The notes: generated by a model from the letters alone, not told the origin. A stretch of DNA of 64,000 nt from Thiothrix eikelboomii (GCF_900167255.1 NZ_FUYB01000005.1:1-64000); one strand, 5' to 3'; shown: positions 1 through 9,794, counted from the stretch's first letter. Made by a program: numbers and translations.

Positions 1-350
1 AGAGCAAGAACATGACCTCTGCTTAGCTCGCCGCCACGCTCATCATCTTCCGGCGGGTAGCGTCTGTGCGGTGGATCTGGGCTATGTGGGGTTCAGGGTC
101 GAGGGATGCTCTGTGGTCATGCCGTTCAAAAAGCCGCCGGGTCGAGACTTAGAGCCGGAGCAAATGGAGTTCAATCAGCGGTTGGCCAAGGTTCGGGTCA
201 AGGTGGAGCATCGGATTCGCTCACTGAAAATTTTTCGGATTCTGAAGGGGGTTTACCGAGGACGGCGACGACGGTTTGAGCTACGCTTACGGTTGATCGC
301 CGCTCTTGTTAATCGGATGATTGGGGGATAATTATTTTCGCAAGAGGTCT
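1..350 (+). mobile_element. IS5-type insertion sequence, right end only
   Basis: The element enters from the left window edge and ends near base 350. Read on the minus strand, its terminus begins AGACCTCTTGCGAAAATAAT (350 to 331). AGACCTCTTGC-type ends are known from IS5-like elements. The transposase stops about 20 bases inside this end. The sequence beyond 350 is AT-rich and belongs to an interrupted gene on the minus strand. The left end, full length and target duplication lie outside the window, so the exact family is unproven. Confidence 0.7.
2..331 (+). CDS. IS5-family DDE transposase, C-terminal part
   Basis: The reading frame is open from the window edge (base 2) to the stop at 329-331, so this is the C-terminal ~109 residues of a transposase whose start lies upstream. 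It has the VDLGYVGF segment that typically follows the second catalytic aspartate region, a basic KKPPGR stretch, and VEHRIRSLKIFRIL, which carries the terminal glutamate of the DDE triad in DDE_Tnp_4/IS5-like enzymes. An apparent GTG start at 71 is internal and should not be used. Whether the full enzyme is intact cannot be seen here. Confidence 0.8.
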   Translation, partial: EQEHDLCLARRHAHHLPAGSVCAVDLGYVGFRVEGCSVVMPFKKPPGRDLEPEQMEFNQRLAKVRVKVEHRIRSLKIFRILKGVYRGRRRRFELRLRLIAALVNRMIGG

Positions 351-920
351 AATATTTGAAATAGTATTATTATCAATATTAATTTTTTGCTGCGAAGTCT
401 GCTCTAAAGGGGTATGGCTACTAATGCTAATACCATCGGCCACGCCAGATAGATGGGTGTTGGTGATGTTTATAGTACTGGGTTTGTTATTTAAAACTAC
501 ACGAATACCTGTCTCAGACTCAGGTAGTGTTCTAACTTGTGCAGGGCTCAAGCCTTTATTTCCAATATCTAAGTGATTCAAGGTGAGTTGTGAAGCATCA
601 GTAGCATTAATCCTTTTTATTTGTGGAGGTGGCTCTTGTCCATTTAAAGTTATATTTTTATTGATATTAATAGTTTCATAGTTGCCAGACGGTACTGTCA
701 GGGTACTACCTTCAGTAGCATTATCAATTTGTGCCTGCAGTTCAGCAGTGGGATCTGAGGCTTCAACTGATTTTATCGTAGCATCGAGTAAAGGCTGTAT
801 AATACTTTCCACTGGTTTTTGAAAAAAGCTAGTGAAGTTATCAACCAGTGATTGCTGGGGAGGAGTAAGTCCCCTCGCTGGGTATATATCCTTCTTCGTA
901 GAAATTCCAGATATTTGCAT
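309..920 (-). CDS. Beta-helix-like protein truncated by the IS; possible secreted effector
   Basis: 203 residues as read, but the last 13 codons (RPLAKIIIPQSSD) are translated from the IS terminus; native sequence ends near residue 190 at base ~351. Residues ~58-190 alternate short beta strands and turns (LTVPSGNYETI, INITNTHLSGVADGISI, INIDNNTISNI), the pattern of right-handed parallel beta-helix (pectate-lyase/NosD-like) proteins. There is no Sec signal peptide. The N-terminus is polar and is followed by an amphipathic stretch near residues 24-48. The start has a good ribosome site (AGGGAA, 9 bases upstream). The gene is more AT-rich than its neighbours. A role as a type III substrate is inference; the present allele is probably non-functional. 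Confidence 0.55.
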   Translation of the reverse strand: MQISGISTKKDIYPARGLTPPQQSLVDNFTSFFQKPVESIIQPLLDATIKSVEASDPTAELQAQIDNATEGSTLTVPSGNYETININKNITLNGQEPPPQIKRINATDASQLTLNHLDIGNKGLSPAQVRTLPESETGIRVVLNNKPSTINITNTHLSGVADGISISSHTPLEQTSQQKINIDNNTISNIRPLAKIIIPQSSD

Positions 921-1174
921 TGTTATATTCCCTATTTTTTAAAATCCCTTTGTTTTTAAGCGTAGCTAATAAAATTAGCTTTAAATTTCTCTACAGAACG
1001 AACGCATGAAAAATCAGGATAGGCGGTAGGGTTCTCTACGAGCTGTGTTGATGGTTTTTGGCGGGAATCCAAGGTCTACGCGCTGACAGCTCACCGATTC
1101 CACGCTATCATGTTCCCATCTTAGCCGCCTTCTGCGGTTTTATTTTTGCTATATCAATAACGGATTTGAAGTCG

Positions 1175-2890
1175 ATGCGTGTATCTCAATTTCCTTTGTC
1201 CACTCTACGTGAGACACCAGCTGATGCGGAAGTCATTAGCCATCAACTAATGCTGCGTGCCGGTCTGATTCGCCGCACGGCCTCTGGGCTTTATACGTGG
1301 ATGCCGTATGGCCTACGTGTCTTACGTAAAGTCGAGGCGGTTGTCCGTGAGGAAATGGATAGGGCGGGTGCCGTTGAATTAATCATGCCTGCGATCCAAC
1401 CTGCTGAGCTTTGGCAAGAATCTGGTCGGTGGGAGCAATATGGCCCGGAATTACTACGGGTGAAAGATCGACATGCGCGGGATTTTTGTGTTGGCCCTAC
1501 GCATGAGGAAATTATTACTGATTTAATGCGTAAAGAGCTGAATAGTTATAAACAACTGCCCGTTAATTATTATCAAATCCAAACGAAATTCCGTGATGAA
1601 GTTCGCCCACGTTTTGGGGTGATGCGAGCACGGGAGTTTATTATGAAGGATGCTTATTCCTTCCATTTGACCCAAGAATCTTTACAAGCGACCTATGATA
1701 AAATGTACGCGGCGTATTGCCGTATTTTTGAGCGCTTAGGTTTAAACTTCCGCCCTGTCGCAGCAGATAATGGCTCGATTGGTGGTAGTGGTTCGCATGA
1801 ATTCCATGTCTTAGCTTCCTCGGGTGAAGATGATATTGCCTTCTCAGACGCGAGTGATTATGCCGCTAATATTGAAATGGCTGAGGCAGTAGCACCCGCA
1901 GGTGAGCGTCTTCCTCCTAGTCAAACCCTACAGCAAGTGCATACACCCAATACCAAAACGATTCAGGCACTGGTCGATAATTTTAAATTACCCATTGAAA
2001 AGACGATCAAAACTTTAATTGTTGAAGCCTCCCCAGCAAGTGAAGCGAAGTTTGTGGCTTTATTAGTGCGTGGCGATCATGAGCTGAATGAAATTAAAGC
2101 AGAAAAACAACCTGAAGTGGCTAAGCCTTTACGGATGGCGACTGAAGAGGAAGTGTGGGCTGTGATGGGGGCGGGTCCCGGTTCGTTAGGTCCTGTGAAT
2201 TGCCCGATACCTGTGATTGCTGATCGCACAGTGGCGGCGATGAGTGATTTCGGTGCAGGGGCGAATATCGAAGATTATCATTATTTCGGCATTAACTGGG
2301 AGCGTGATTTACCGTTGCCACGAGTCGCTGATCTGCGCAATGTAAAAGCGGGTGATCCAAGCCCCGATGGCCAAGGTAAGCTCTCCATTGTGCGTGGAAT
2401 TGAAGTCGGGCATGTATTCCAGCTCGGTAAAAAATATTCCCAGACCATGAATGCCACGGTGTTGGATGAACATGGCAAAGCACAAACCATGATCATGGGC
2501 TGCTATGGGATAGGGGTAACGCGGGTGGTGGCCGCCGCTATTGAGCAAAACTATGATGAGGCGGGTATTCTCTGGCCGAAAGCGATGGCTCCTTTCCAAG
2601 TCTCGATTGTGCCTTTGAATATGCGTAAATCTGAAGCAGTCGCTCAAGCGGCTGAACAGCTGCATGATCAATTGCAGGCAGCGGGGGTCGAAGTGCTCTT
2701 AGATGATCGGGATATGCGCCCCGGTGCGATGTTCGCAGACCATGAATTGCTCGGGATTCCGCATCGGATTGTGGTTTCAGAGCGCGGCTTACAGGCTGGA
2801 CAGTTAGAGTATAAAGCCCGCAAAGGTGGCGAAGCTGAGCAAGTCGCTCATGCTGAAGTGCTGAATTTCCTTCAAGCTAAACTGGCTTAA
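1175..2890 (+). CDS. proS: Prolyl-tRNA synthetase (ProRS, bacterial type)
   Basis: Charges tRNA-Pro with proline in the cytoplasm. The 571-residue product starting at ATG 1175 ([20 protein letters not shown]) matches the ~572-residue size of E. coli ProS. Class II motifs are visible: the [12 protein letters not shown] substrate region, motif 2 around [21 protein letters not shown], and the motif 3 region GCYGIGVTR. The middle ~180 residues (about 220-400) form the editing (YbaK-like) insertion typical of bacterial ProRS. The frame stays open to a further upstream ATG at 1058, but that extension is hydrophobic and unlike the family, so it was rejected. The gene stands alone and converges on the molybdenum-cofactor gene downstream. 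Confidence 0.97.
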   Translation: MRVSQFPLSTLRETPADAEVISHQLMLRAGLIRRTASGLYTWMPYGLRVLRKVEAVVREEMDRAGAVELIMPAIQPAELWQESGRWEQYGPELLRVKDRHARDFCVGPTHEEIITDLMRKELNSYKQLPVNYYQIQTKFRDEVRPRFGVMRAREFIMKDAYSFHLTQESLQATYDKMYAAYCRIFERLGLNFRPVAADNGSIGGSGSHEFHVLASSGEDDIAFSDASDYAANIEMAEAVAPAGERLPPSQTLQQVHTPNTKTIQALVDNFKLPIEKTIKTLIVEASPASEAKFVALLVRGDHELNEIKAEKQPEVAKPLRMATEEEVWAVMGAGPGSLGPVNCPIPVIADRTVAAMSDFGAGANIEDYHYFGINWERDLPLPRVADLRNVKAGDPSPDGQGKLSIVRGIEVGHVFQLGKKYSQTMNATVLDEHGKAQTMIMGCYGIGVTRVVAAAIEQNYDEAGILWPKAMAPFQVSIVPLNMRKSEAVAQAAEQLHDQLQAAGVEVLLDDRDMRPGAMFADHELLGIPHRIVVSERGLQAGQLEYKARKGGEAEQVAHAEVLNFLQAKLA

Positions 2891-2930
2891 AGCGGATAAG
2901 GCTGGCGAAATTGACCTCAAGTGCAGCTTG

Positions 2931-4727
2931 TTAAAGTCTAAAAGGCTGCACTTTCACCCAAGCGCCCGCTTCAACGCCAGCATTGTCTTCATCTAAAATA
3001 ATATAGCAATTGGCACGGCTCATCGACATGAGTATTCCTGAGCCTTGAGCGCCTGTGGTGTGGACTGTTAGACTGCCGTCCGGTGCTGGCTCATAAATAG
3101 CTCTTAAAAACTCAGTACGCCCCGGCTTTTTCTTGAGTCGCTGTGTGGTGCGAGCGGGTATCACTAATGGCTGATAGGCAGTTTCTCCGGCTAAATATAA
3201 CAAAGCAGGTTGTACAATCTGTTGGAAAGTCACCATCACCGCGACCGGATTGCCCGGCAAGCCAAAGAAGAGGGTTTCACCCAATTGACCAAAGGCGAGC
3301 GGTCGACCGGGTTTAATCGCAATCTTCCAGAAACTAATTTCACCCAATTGATCCAGTATAGTTTTTGTATAGTCTGCCTCCCCGACCGAGACTCCCCCAG
3401 ACGTGATGACGACATCCGCACTGTCGGCGGCCATTTTAAACGCTGCTTGCAGTGCAGCAGGTTGATCGGCAACCACACCAAGATCAACGACATCCAAACC
3501 TAGATTTTTCAGCATACCAAATAAGGTATAGCGGTTGCTGTCATAGACACAGCCTGCTTCCAGCGGCTCACCGATGGAACGCAATTCATCACCTGTTGAG
3601 AAGAAAGCCACTCGTGGTGCACGATAAACTTTGACTTCTGCAATCCCTAACGACGCGAGTAAGCCTAAGTCAGCGGGACTTAAACGTCGTCCGGCGGTGA
3701 GGACAGTTTGACCTTGAGTAATATCCTCACCTTGGCGGCGCACATTTTGTCCAAACTGATGCCCTGTACCGATGCGCACCCAACCCTCTGCTGTGGTTTC
3801 TGTGTGCTCTTGCATGACGACGGTATCTGTACCAGCTGGCATCGGTGCACCCGTCATAATCCGAATACAAGCACTTGGCGGGCAAGTTGCTGCAAAGGCA
3901 TGACCTGCAAACGCGGTGCCTGCGATGGGCAAGGTTTTCAGGGCATTCAGTGGTAAATCAGCCGCCGCTACCGCATAACCGTCCATTGCAGCATTCGTAT
4001 GGGCAGGCACATCCAACGGTGAGATAACGGCTTCTGCCAAAACTTGTCCTAAAGCGAGGCGCAAGGACTGCTTAATGACCGTTTTGATCGGTGTAATCGC
4101 CGCCAGAATACGGGTTTGCGCTTCATGCAGTGTCAGGCTGGAGGGTTCACGTGCATCAGCACAACTGGGGGTAGTTCGAAGCTCGGTCATGTTTTGGGTG
4201 TTACGGCCAACAATGCGCTCAAGAATAAATTGGGCGATCAGGCTGGGCTGTTTTAGATCAAGTTGCGTGACGCGCACCGGACTGGGCAAGTCTAAAGGTA
4301 GATCGCTGGCCAGTGCAATAATCTGTGAGTCGTGGGGAAAGAGCAGGGGATGGCCAAGGCTAGGGCGATGAATCTCAATTTTCGGTAGGGTTTCATGTTT
4401 AAAGCCTTCCACTAAAATCAGATCAATCTGCTGATCATTCACTAACTCTAGTGCAGCCGTCAGTGAAGCCTCCGCTACCTCACGCTGCTCAAACATGACC
4501 GCACGGCTTTGCGCTGAGGCTAAAATCACCTGTTCTGCCCCGGCTGTTCGAAAGCGAAAGGTATCCTTGCCCGGTTGGTCGAGTTCGATCTGATGATGGG
4601 CATGTTTGATCACCGCTAAGCGCAAGCCTTGAGCGCGTAATAGGGGGATAAGTTCGGTGATTAACGTGGTTTTACCCGTACCGCTCCATGCGCAAATGCC
4701 CACTATAGGGAGAGAGTTTGAACTCAT
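2931..4727 (-). CDS. MobB-MoeA fusion, molybdenum cofactor maturation
   Basis: 598 residues from ATG 4727 (MSSNSLPIVGICAWSGTG). Residues ~6-170 are MobB: a P-loop WSGTGKTTL near the N-terminus, KHAHH, and a VEGFK motif; MobB binds GTP and helps form the guanine dinucleotide cofactor. The remainder (~185-598) is MoeA, the molybdotransferase that inserts molybdate into adenylylated molybdopterin, with AMDGYAV, TGAPMP, STGDEL, SGGVSVGEADY and GLPGNPVAV. Fused MobB/MoeA proteins are known in bacteria. The gene follows the tRNA-Sec gene and belongs to the formate dehydrogenase island, whose enzyme needs bis-MGD. A longer reading (start 4847) would run through the tRNA gene and was rejected. Confidence 0.93.
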   Translation of the reverse strand: MSSNSLPIVGICAWSGTGKTTLITELIPLLRAQGLRLAVIKHAHHQIELDQPGKDTFRFRTAGAEQVILASAQSRAVMFEQREVAEASLTAALELVNDQQIDLILVEGFKHETLPKIEIHRPSLGHPLLFPHDSQIIALASDLPLDLPSPVRVTQLDLKQPSLIAQFILERIVGRNTQNMTELRTTPSCADAREPSSLTLHEAQTRILAAITPIKTVIKQSLRLALGQVLAEAVISPLDVPAHTNAAMDGYAVAAADLPLNALKTLPIAGTAFAGHAFAATCPPSACIRIMTGAPMPAGTDTVVMQEHTETTAEGWVRIGTGHQFGQNVRRQGEDITQGQTVLTAGRRLSPADLGLLASLGIAEVKVYRAPRVAFFSTGDELRSIGEPLEAGCVYDSNRYTLFGMLKNLGLDVVDLGVVADQPAALQAAFKMAADSADVVITSGGVSVGEADYTKTILDQLGEISFWKIAIKPGRPLAFGQLGETLFFGLPGNPVAVMVTFQQIVQPALLYLAGETAYQPLVIPARTTQRLKKKPGRTEFLRAIYEPAPDGSLTVHTTGAQGSGILMSMSRANCYIILDEDNAGVEAGAWVKVQPFRL

Positions 4728-4756
4728 AAACAGCCTTCTTGCAATTTCAACTAACT

Positions 4757-4853
4757 TGGCGGAAGGGTATGGGAGTCGAACCCACCAGAAGCTGTGTGAC
4801 AGCCTCTCCCAGATTTGAAGTCTGGACATCCCACCGGGGTATGCCACCCTTCC
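4757..4853 (-). tRNA. selC: tRNA-Sec (UCA anticodon)
   Basis: On the minus strand the RNA begins GGAAGGGTGGCATACC and ends ACCCTTCCGCCA with encoded CCA. The acceptor stem is 8 bp (GGAAGGGT/ACCCTTCC), as in bacterial selenocysteine tRNAs. The anticodon loop CTTCAAA carries TCA at 4816-4818. A long extra arm (GGCTGT...ACAGCTT) and a TTCGACT T-loop are present. At 97 nt it is longer than ordinary tRNAs and close to E. coli selC (95 nt). It lies between selB and the mobB-moeA gene, beside the UGA-containing formate dehydrogenase operon it serves. Confidence 0.96.
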
Positions 4854-4870
4854 AAGTGCTATAGCATAAG

Positions 4871-6802
4871 CTAATTGTTGCTAAAAAGCTGTGGGTTACG
4901 CAATAAGCGCTCATCACGGCGTTTACCCTGCGCACCTTCACCAACAATACGCCGAGTTAAGCCGACTCGATCAAAAAATTCTAAGATTTGAATGGCTCGT
5001 TTGCGCCCGATACCAATTTGATTGCGGAAATTAACCACATTCAATAAGGGTTGAGCTTGCGCACAGACGATAGCTGCCAAAGCTTGTATCGCAATGGGCG
5101 CATAAAATAAATCATGCACTATTTGATGCACTTCTCCCCGTCGGGTTTGTTTACACAATACTTGTCTAATCAGTGATTCTGGTTGTTGGAGTTGCTCGGC
5201 TAGCTCACGTACCCACGGTGGGTCAAAGCGGCCTGCCTGTAAAATAGGTAATAACTGTTCCCATAACTGTTGCTCTGTAAGGGTGAGGCTCAAAACATGC
5301 CCAGGGGCATGCAAAAAGCTCCCAGTTTGTACTAAAATTCCTTGTTGCAACCAATACTCGACTAGGCAGCTAAACAGGTCTGGACTGGCATTGGGGAGCG
5401 CCATCCGCCGTAAACGCTCACAGGAAATACCAGGTTCATCGGCTTGTTGTTGGTGAAAATAATCGAGATGGGCTTGAAGTTGCTCGTGTAGTTGTACCGC
5501 TAATTCGGGCAGCAGACACCATGCTTGCCCATGCTGATCCATGATCTGAATATCGGGTGTTTGTGCTTGTAACTCGGCTAATAAATGAGCCAAGGGATAA
5601 TTCATCTGTAGCGCCCAAGCCTGTAAAGATAAGGGTAAGGTCGCCAAACGCAACAGTTGTAGCAGGGCTTGCTCAGGCTGTGCAGCAGTCAATGCTTGCA
5701 AAATTGCTTGACGTTCAGGCTTTTTGCGCCCCCGCAACGGCGGCATCACATCTAGAACTAGGCCGCCAGCTAAGGTGTGTTGCCCAGACATATCACGCAA
5801 AACAATACGGTCATGCCAAAAGATCGGCAAAGGCTCACTTAAATTACATTGTACCAGACCGCTAGTACCGGGTTGCCAAGCCGTATCTTCTAATAAAATG
5901 AGTCGTGCTGGGCATCGCGCTGCGCCATGATGCACCATAACTTGTAGACCTTCGCGCCAACGGTGAGCAGTATCCTGTGCCAAGGTAAGCAGAGCATCGA
6001 AGCGCTCACAGGGAGCAGGTAGGTGGTTGGCTAAGAGCCATTGCCCCCGTTCAATCTGGTCTTTTTCAACCCCCACTAACACTAAACCGCAACGACTGCC
6101 TGCGCTGGTGGTTTGTACGGCACGGTTTTGGGCATGAATAGAGCGGATACGCACGGTTAAACCTAACGGACTCAGTTTGAGTAGATCACCCACCTGCAAT
6201 TGACCTGTATGAAGTAAGCCGGATACGGTAACGCCTTGGCCAGTTAAGATAAAACAGCGATCAAATGCAAAGCGCACGCCTTGGCTAGCTGCCGTCGTTA
6301 TTGACTCGGGTAGTGCCAATAAATGTTGACGCAGTGCAGGGATACCGCTACCGGTCATGGCGGCGACTGGAAAAATAGCAGCCTTGGCATACGCAGTCTG
6401 CGCTAGCCATGCTTGAATTTCTAAGCAGCGAGCAGTGATCAGTTCAGGTTCAACCCGATCTATTTTGGTCAGGGCGATGGTCAAACCTTTGACAGCCATA
6501 AAGCTTAAAATGCCTAGATGCTCACGAGTTTGCGGCATAATGCCATCATCCGCTGCAATCACTAACACAGCTTGTTCGATACCGCTAGCGCCCGCCGTCA
6601 TGGTCGATACAAATTTTTCATGCCCAGGTACATCGACAAAGCCTAATACGCGCCCATCAGAGCTGGGCAAATAGGCAAATCCCAACTCGATAGTGATACC
6701 TCGGCGTTTTTCTTCCGGTAAGCGGTCGGTATCTACCCCCGTTAAAGCATGAATGAGCGTAGTCTTGCCGTGGTCAATATGGCCTGCTGTGCCGATAATC
6801 AT
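4871..6802 (-). CDS. selB: Selenocysteine-specific elongation factor SelB
   Basis: GTPase that carries Sec-tRNA to the ribosome and binds the SECIS hairpin. The 643 residues start with MIIGTAGHIDHGKTTL (P-loop/G1), then RRGITIELGFAY (G2) and DVPGHEKFV (G3), followed by TKIDR (G4). EF-Tu-like beta-barrel domains follow. The last ~250 residues are winged-helix repeats that in the family bind the SECIS RNA; the end FFDRVGLTRR..GQGKRRDERLL is typical. ATG 6802 overlaps the selA stop by 4 bp (ATGA), implying translational coupling. E. coli SelB is 614 residues. Confidence 0.97.
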   Translation of the reverse strand: MIIGTAGHIDHGKTTLIHALTGVDTDRLPEEKRRGITIELGFAYLPSSDGRVLGFVDVPGHEKFVSTMTAGASGIEQAVLVIAADDGIMPQTREHLGILSFMAVKGLTIALTKIDRVEPELITARCLEIQAWLAQTAYAKAAIFPVAAMTGSGIPALRQHLLALPESITTAASQGVRFAFDRCFILTGQGVTVSGLLHTGQLQVGDLLKLSPLGLTVRIRSIHAQNRAVQTTSAGSRCGLVLVGVEKDQIERGQWLLANHLPAPCERFDALLTLAQDTAHRWREGLQVMVHHGAARCPARLILLEDTAWQPGTSGLVQCNLSEPLPIFWHDRIVLRDMSGQHTLAGGLVLDVMPPLRGRKKPERQAILQALTAAQPEQALLQLLRLATLPLSLQAWALQMNYPLAHLLAELQAQTPDIQIMDQHGQAWCLLPELAVQLHEQLQAHLDYFHQQQADEPGISCERLRRMALPNASPDLFSCLVEYWLQQGILVQTGSFLHAPGHVLSLTLTEQQLWEQLLPILQAGRFDPPWVRELAEQLQQPESLIRQVLCKQTRRGEVHQIVHDLFYAPIAIQALAAIVCAQAQPLLNVVNFRNQIGIGRKRAIQILEFFDRVGLTRRIVGEGAQGKRRDERLLRNPQLFSNN

Positions 6803-8199
6803 ATCCTTGAAAATACCCTCGTTTCATCCTCTACTCGTAGGCAACGCAAATCCAACCACAGCGCCTTATCGGCTAAGCGTCCGATCACTGGACGTGGCAG
6901 CTCACGTAATAAGCGCTCTAGTTTATTCAGGCCACCTGCACGTTGACCACTAGGGCGGATGACCAAAGCAGCCGAGGGTAGGCGGTCAATGGGGAGAGAT
7001 CCAGAACCGATTTGTGACCAACAAGGCTCTATACTGATCAGCAAGTTATGCCCCAGTAAAAACTGCTGCAATAGGGGCAACAGACGTTGGCATTGCGCTT
7101 GAATGTCTGCTTGTGGGCGGGTCAATAGACTGAGAATTGCTAAGCGCTCGGGCAAATGTTCAGGAGCACGATACAGTTGTAACACTGCTTCTAAAGCGGC
7201 CAAGGTCAACTTACCCACTCGCAAAGCACGTTTGAGCGGATTCTTTTTTAGTTTTTGGATGAGGGCTTGATCACCAACCAAAATCCCAGCTTGGGGGCCG
7301 CCTAATAATTTATCCCCGCTGAAGCTGACTAAGTTCGCACCCGCTTGCAGTGATTCACGAGGCGTTGGCTCATGCGGCAAACCCCAACGCTCTAGATTGA
7401 CTAAAGTTCCACTTCCTAAGTCTTCGACAAACGGTAGACCGTGAGTCTGTGCGAGTGCAGCTAATTGGTTCGGTGCGACGGTATGCGTAAACCCCTGAAT
7501 AGTATAATTACTGGTATGAATTTTCATCAGCATGGCGGTACGTCGAGTGATAGCTTGCTCAAAATCACGGGTGTGAGTACGGTTAGTACAGCCCACCTCA
7601 ACTAGTTTCGCTCCAGCTCGCTGCATAATATCAGGGACACGGAAAGCTCCGCCGATTTCTACCAGTTCCCCGCGTGAGACAATCACTTCTTTGCGTAAGG
7701 CGAGGGTATTCAGTAGCAAAAAGACTGCTGCTGCATTGTTATTCACGATGGTGGCTGCCTCTGCGCCAGTTAGCTCGCAGAGTAATTCATGCACTAGCTC
7801 ATCACGATCACCGCGCCCACCTGTGGCAAGGGCATACTCTAAAGCAGATGGCTCGCGGGCAGCAGTGACCAAGGCTTGTATGGCAGTTTCTGGTAAGGTG
7901 GCACGTCCTAAATTGGTATGCAGGACCGTTCCGGTAAGATTAAACACGGGGCGTAACTTAGGCGCTGCCCGAGTTTGCAAATGCTGGGCAGCCAAACCTA
8001 ATAAGGTTTCGAACTCAGGTGGGGGGGCTGATGGACTTAAATTGGCACGGGCATTGGCTAATATCTGCCGCAGGGCAGCGACCGTTTCATCATGTCCATA
8101 CAGCACCCGCCATTCACTGGCCATTGGGGTATTGAGTAACCGATCAACAGAGGGGAGTTGATGCCAGGGCGCACGCGCCACTGAGGCAGTTTGAGTCAT
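6799..8199 (-). CDS. selA: L-seryl-tRNA(Sec) selenium transferase SelA
   Basis: PLP enzyme that converts Ser-tRNA(Sec) to Sec-tRNA(Sec) using selenophosphate. 466 residues, the usual size (~463). It starts MTQTASVARAPWHQLPSVDRLL, as in the SelA N-terminal domain that binds the tRNA. Visible family blocks are NLTGTVLHTNLGRA, NNNAAAVFLLLNTLA, GGAFRVPDIM and SFSGDKLLGGPQAG, which holds the PLP-binding lysine. It lies 42 bp downstream of fdhE and overlaps selB by 4 bp. Selenophosphate synthetase (selD) is not in the window. Confidence 0.97.
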   Translation of the reverse strand: MTQTASVARAPWHQLPSVDRLLNTPMASEWRVLYGHDETVAALRQILANARANLSPSAPPPEFETLLGLAAQHLQTRAAPKLRPVFNLTGTVLHTNLGRATLPETAIQALVTAAREPSALEYALATGGRGDRDELVHELLCELTGAEAATIVNNNAAAVFLLLNTLALRKEVIVSRGELVEIGGAFRVPDIMQRAGAKLVEVGCTNRTHTRDFEQAITRRTAMLMKIHTSNYTIQGFTHTVAPNQLAALAQTHGLPFVEDLGSGTLVNLERWGLPHEPTPRESLQAGANLVSFSGDKLLGGPQAGILVGDQALIQKLKKNPLKRALRVGKLTLAALEAVLQLYRAPEHLPERLAILSLLTRPQADIQAQCQRLLPLLQQFLLGHNLLISIEPCWSQIGSGSLPIDRLPSAALVIRPSGQRAGGLNKLERLLRELPRPVIGRLADKALWLDLRCLRVEDETRVFSRI

Positions 8200-8241
8200 C
8201 TTGGGCTTGAGGTATCCTCTTGATTTTCTAAAGTGAGTTAA

Positions 8242-9165
8242 TTAATAAGCACTTAATAAATTCCGTGCGGCTCGTCCATAGCCTTCTTGTTCTAACATGA
8301 CATCCAGCCCTAAGGTGGCTAGATCGTCTGCACAGGGGTCAAGTTGTACTTCACGCGGCAAGGATAATAGTTTCACATAACTCTGGCAGACCTCACAGCA
8401 CTCGCCTTGGATAGGTGCTTTTTCTGAGGGTCCTAAGAGCACAACCTCTTTCGGACTATCGCAGTTGGTACATTTGGCACGTGCGGCCTGCCATTGGCTT
8501 TGGCATAAAGTACATACCAGATAACGCACCCCATGATTGGGGTCGCCCGTATGGACTAAACTGACCATTGGATGTGAACCACAGACAGGGCAAACCGCTG
8601 ATTCACCTTGGTAGGCTGCATGGATTGCCGTCGGCAATTGACTGGCGCGTAAAGTCCACTCTACTTGTAACGCTGCGCCTAAAAAAGGTGCAGCTTCCGG
8701 TGTTACGCCGTCCTCGCCCAGCAACAAGGCTTGAGCTTGTGTTTGCCAAGTGGCTTTTGGCCAAGCCTGTAAGGTCTTGACCAAGGCCAGTGCTTCAAGG
8801 GTTAAGCCCTTGCCTACTTGGGTGGGAGGGCTGTGGGGGCTATGAGTAGTTGCCCCTATCAGCTCTGCTAAGAGTGCTTGCCAATACCCCCAAGAACGCT
8901 CGGTCAGTGCTAAAGAGAGAGAAGCTTGCGCTTCCCCATCTTCGATTTGGACTCGATCTACCAATCGCCCTTGTGCCAAGCTTAAAGCATGACAAAACAG
9001 CAACCACGCCGCTAAGTCATGCCCGTCAGCAAGATAATGTAGCCGCCTTGCTCGTTGCTGAAATACAGTACGTGGGTCAGGCAGCAGCAAACGGGGAGCG
9101 TTATGAGGCGCTATCCCTATTTCATCTGCTTTAAGCACCCGGGTCATTGGCGATACGATACTCAT
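8242..9165 (-). CDS. fdhE: Formate dehydrogenase accessory protein FdhE
   Basis: Cytoplasmic rubredoxin-like factor needed for activity of respiratory formate dehydrogenases; the E. coli protein binds the catalytic subunit. 307 residues (E. coli FdhE is 309). Four CxxC pairs lie in the C-terminal half: CPVC, CTLC, CTNC and CEVC, matching the family's iron-binding motifs. The N-terminal LLLPDPRTVFQQRARRL is also typical. Its ATG overlaps the gamma-subunit stop by 4 bp, so it is the fourth cistron of the dehydrogenase operon, the same order as E. coli fdoGHI-fdhE. Confidence 0.95.
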   Translation of the reverse strand: MSIVSPMTRVLKADEIGIAPHNAPRLLLPDPRTVFQQRARRLHYLADGHDLAAWLLFCHALSLAQGRLVDRVQIEDGEAQASLSLALTERSWGYWQALLAELIGATTHSPHSPPTQVGKGLTLEALALVKTLQAWPKATWQTQAQALLLGEDGVTPEAAPFLGAALQVEWTLRASQLPTAIHAAYQGESAVCPVCGSHPMVSLVHTGDPNHGVRYLVCTLCQSQWQAARAKCTNCDSPKEVVLLGPSEKAPIQGECCEVCQSYVKLLSLPREVQLDPCADDLATLGLDVMLEQEGYGRAARNLLSAY

Positions 9166-9794
9166 GAGCGCTTCTCTTCAGTAACTTCCTGATACCATTC
9201 GGGGTGGTGGTGTCGTGCCCAAGCCCGTCCGACTTTGCCAGTGAGCATGCCACGCATTGTACCTTTTACCCAAAAGGCTGCATAGATATGCACCATAATG
9301 CCTGCAATCAACACCCAAGCCGCAAAAGCATGGATCAAAGCTGCCAAACGCACCAGATCAATCGAGAAACTCGCTGCAAACCAAGGCCGCCAGAACATAA
9401 CTCCAGTCACCAATAAGGCTAGCATGCAGAGAATCATCACCCAGAACAGCAGTTTTTGCCCCGCATTATAGCGGCCTACTGGGGGTAATTTATCGTCATT
9501 GCCTGCAATCACGTCCCCGATTTGCCCAAGCCACTTCCGATCATTTTTGGTCAGGTGGTTATGCTTCCAGAAACGTAAAGCTAGAATCAGGAAGAATAGG
9601 AACATGGCCACTCCCAAAAATGGGTGGAGGATGCGGGTCCAAGCGCCACCCCCAAAGAGATTACTCAGCCAAAATAGGGCAGGATGAAACAAGGCTAAGC
9701 CGGATAGAGCCGCAAGGATAAACAGAATAGCAACCATCCAGTGATTGGAGCGTTGTGAAGCGGTATAACGCTCAATTTCATTAGGCTGTGACAT
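9162..9794 (-). CDS. fdoI: Formate dehydrogenase cytochrome b556 (gamma) subunit
   Basis: Membrane anchor that holds two b-type haems and passes electrons to quinone. 210 residues with four hydrophobic helices (about 18-36, 52-72, 113-131 and 149-170), close to E. coli FdoI (211). Candidate haem histidines sit in the first helices (RSNHWMVAILF, HPFLGVAMF) and in the last (ALIHAFAAWVLIAGIMVHIYAAFWVKGTMRGM broken into HAFAAW and HIYAAFW). ATG 9794 overlaps the beta-subunit stop by one base. FdnI is an equally good name; fdoI is chosen because fdhE follows. Confidence 0.93.
   Translation of the reverse strand: MSQPNEIERYTASQRSNHWMVAILFILAALSGLALFHPALFWLSNLFGGGAWTRILHPFLGVAMFLFFLILALRFWKHNHLTKNDRKWLGQIGDVIAGNDDKLPPVGRYNAGQKLLFWVMILCMLALLVTGVMFWRPWFAASFSIDLVRLAALIHAFAAWVLIAGIMVHIYAAFWVKGTMRGMLTGKVGRAWARHHHPEWYQEVTEEKRS

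Noticed and set aside
1058-1174. N-terminal extension of ProS to ATG 1058
   Set aside because: The added 39 residues are hydrophobic and absent from the family; ATG 1175 gives the normal length and start.
2919-2953. AAGTGCAGC/GCTGCACTT hairpin between proS and mobB-moeA
   Set aside because: A 9-bp stem is present but the loop is 17 bases with no T-run, and it overlaps the end of a coding region. Too weak to call a terminator.
4728-4847. N-terminal extension of the MobB-MoeA gene
   Set aside because: It would be translated from the tRNA-Sec gene; ATG 4727 begins the normal MobB sequence.
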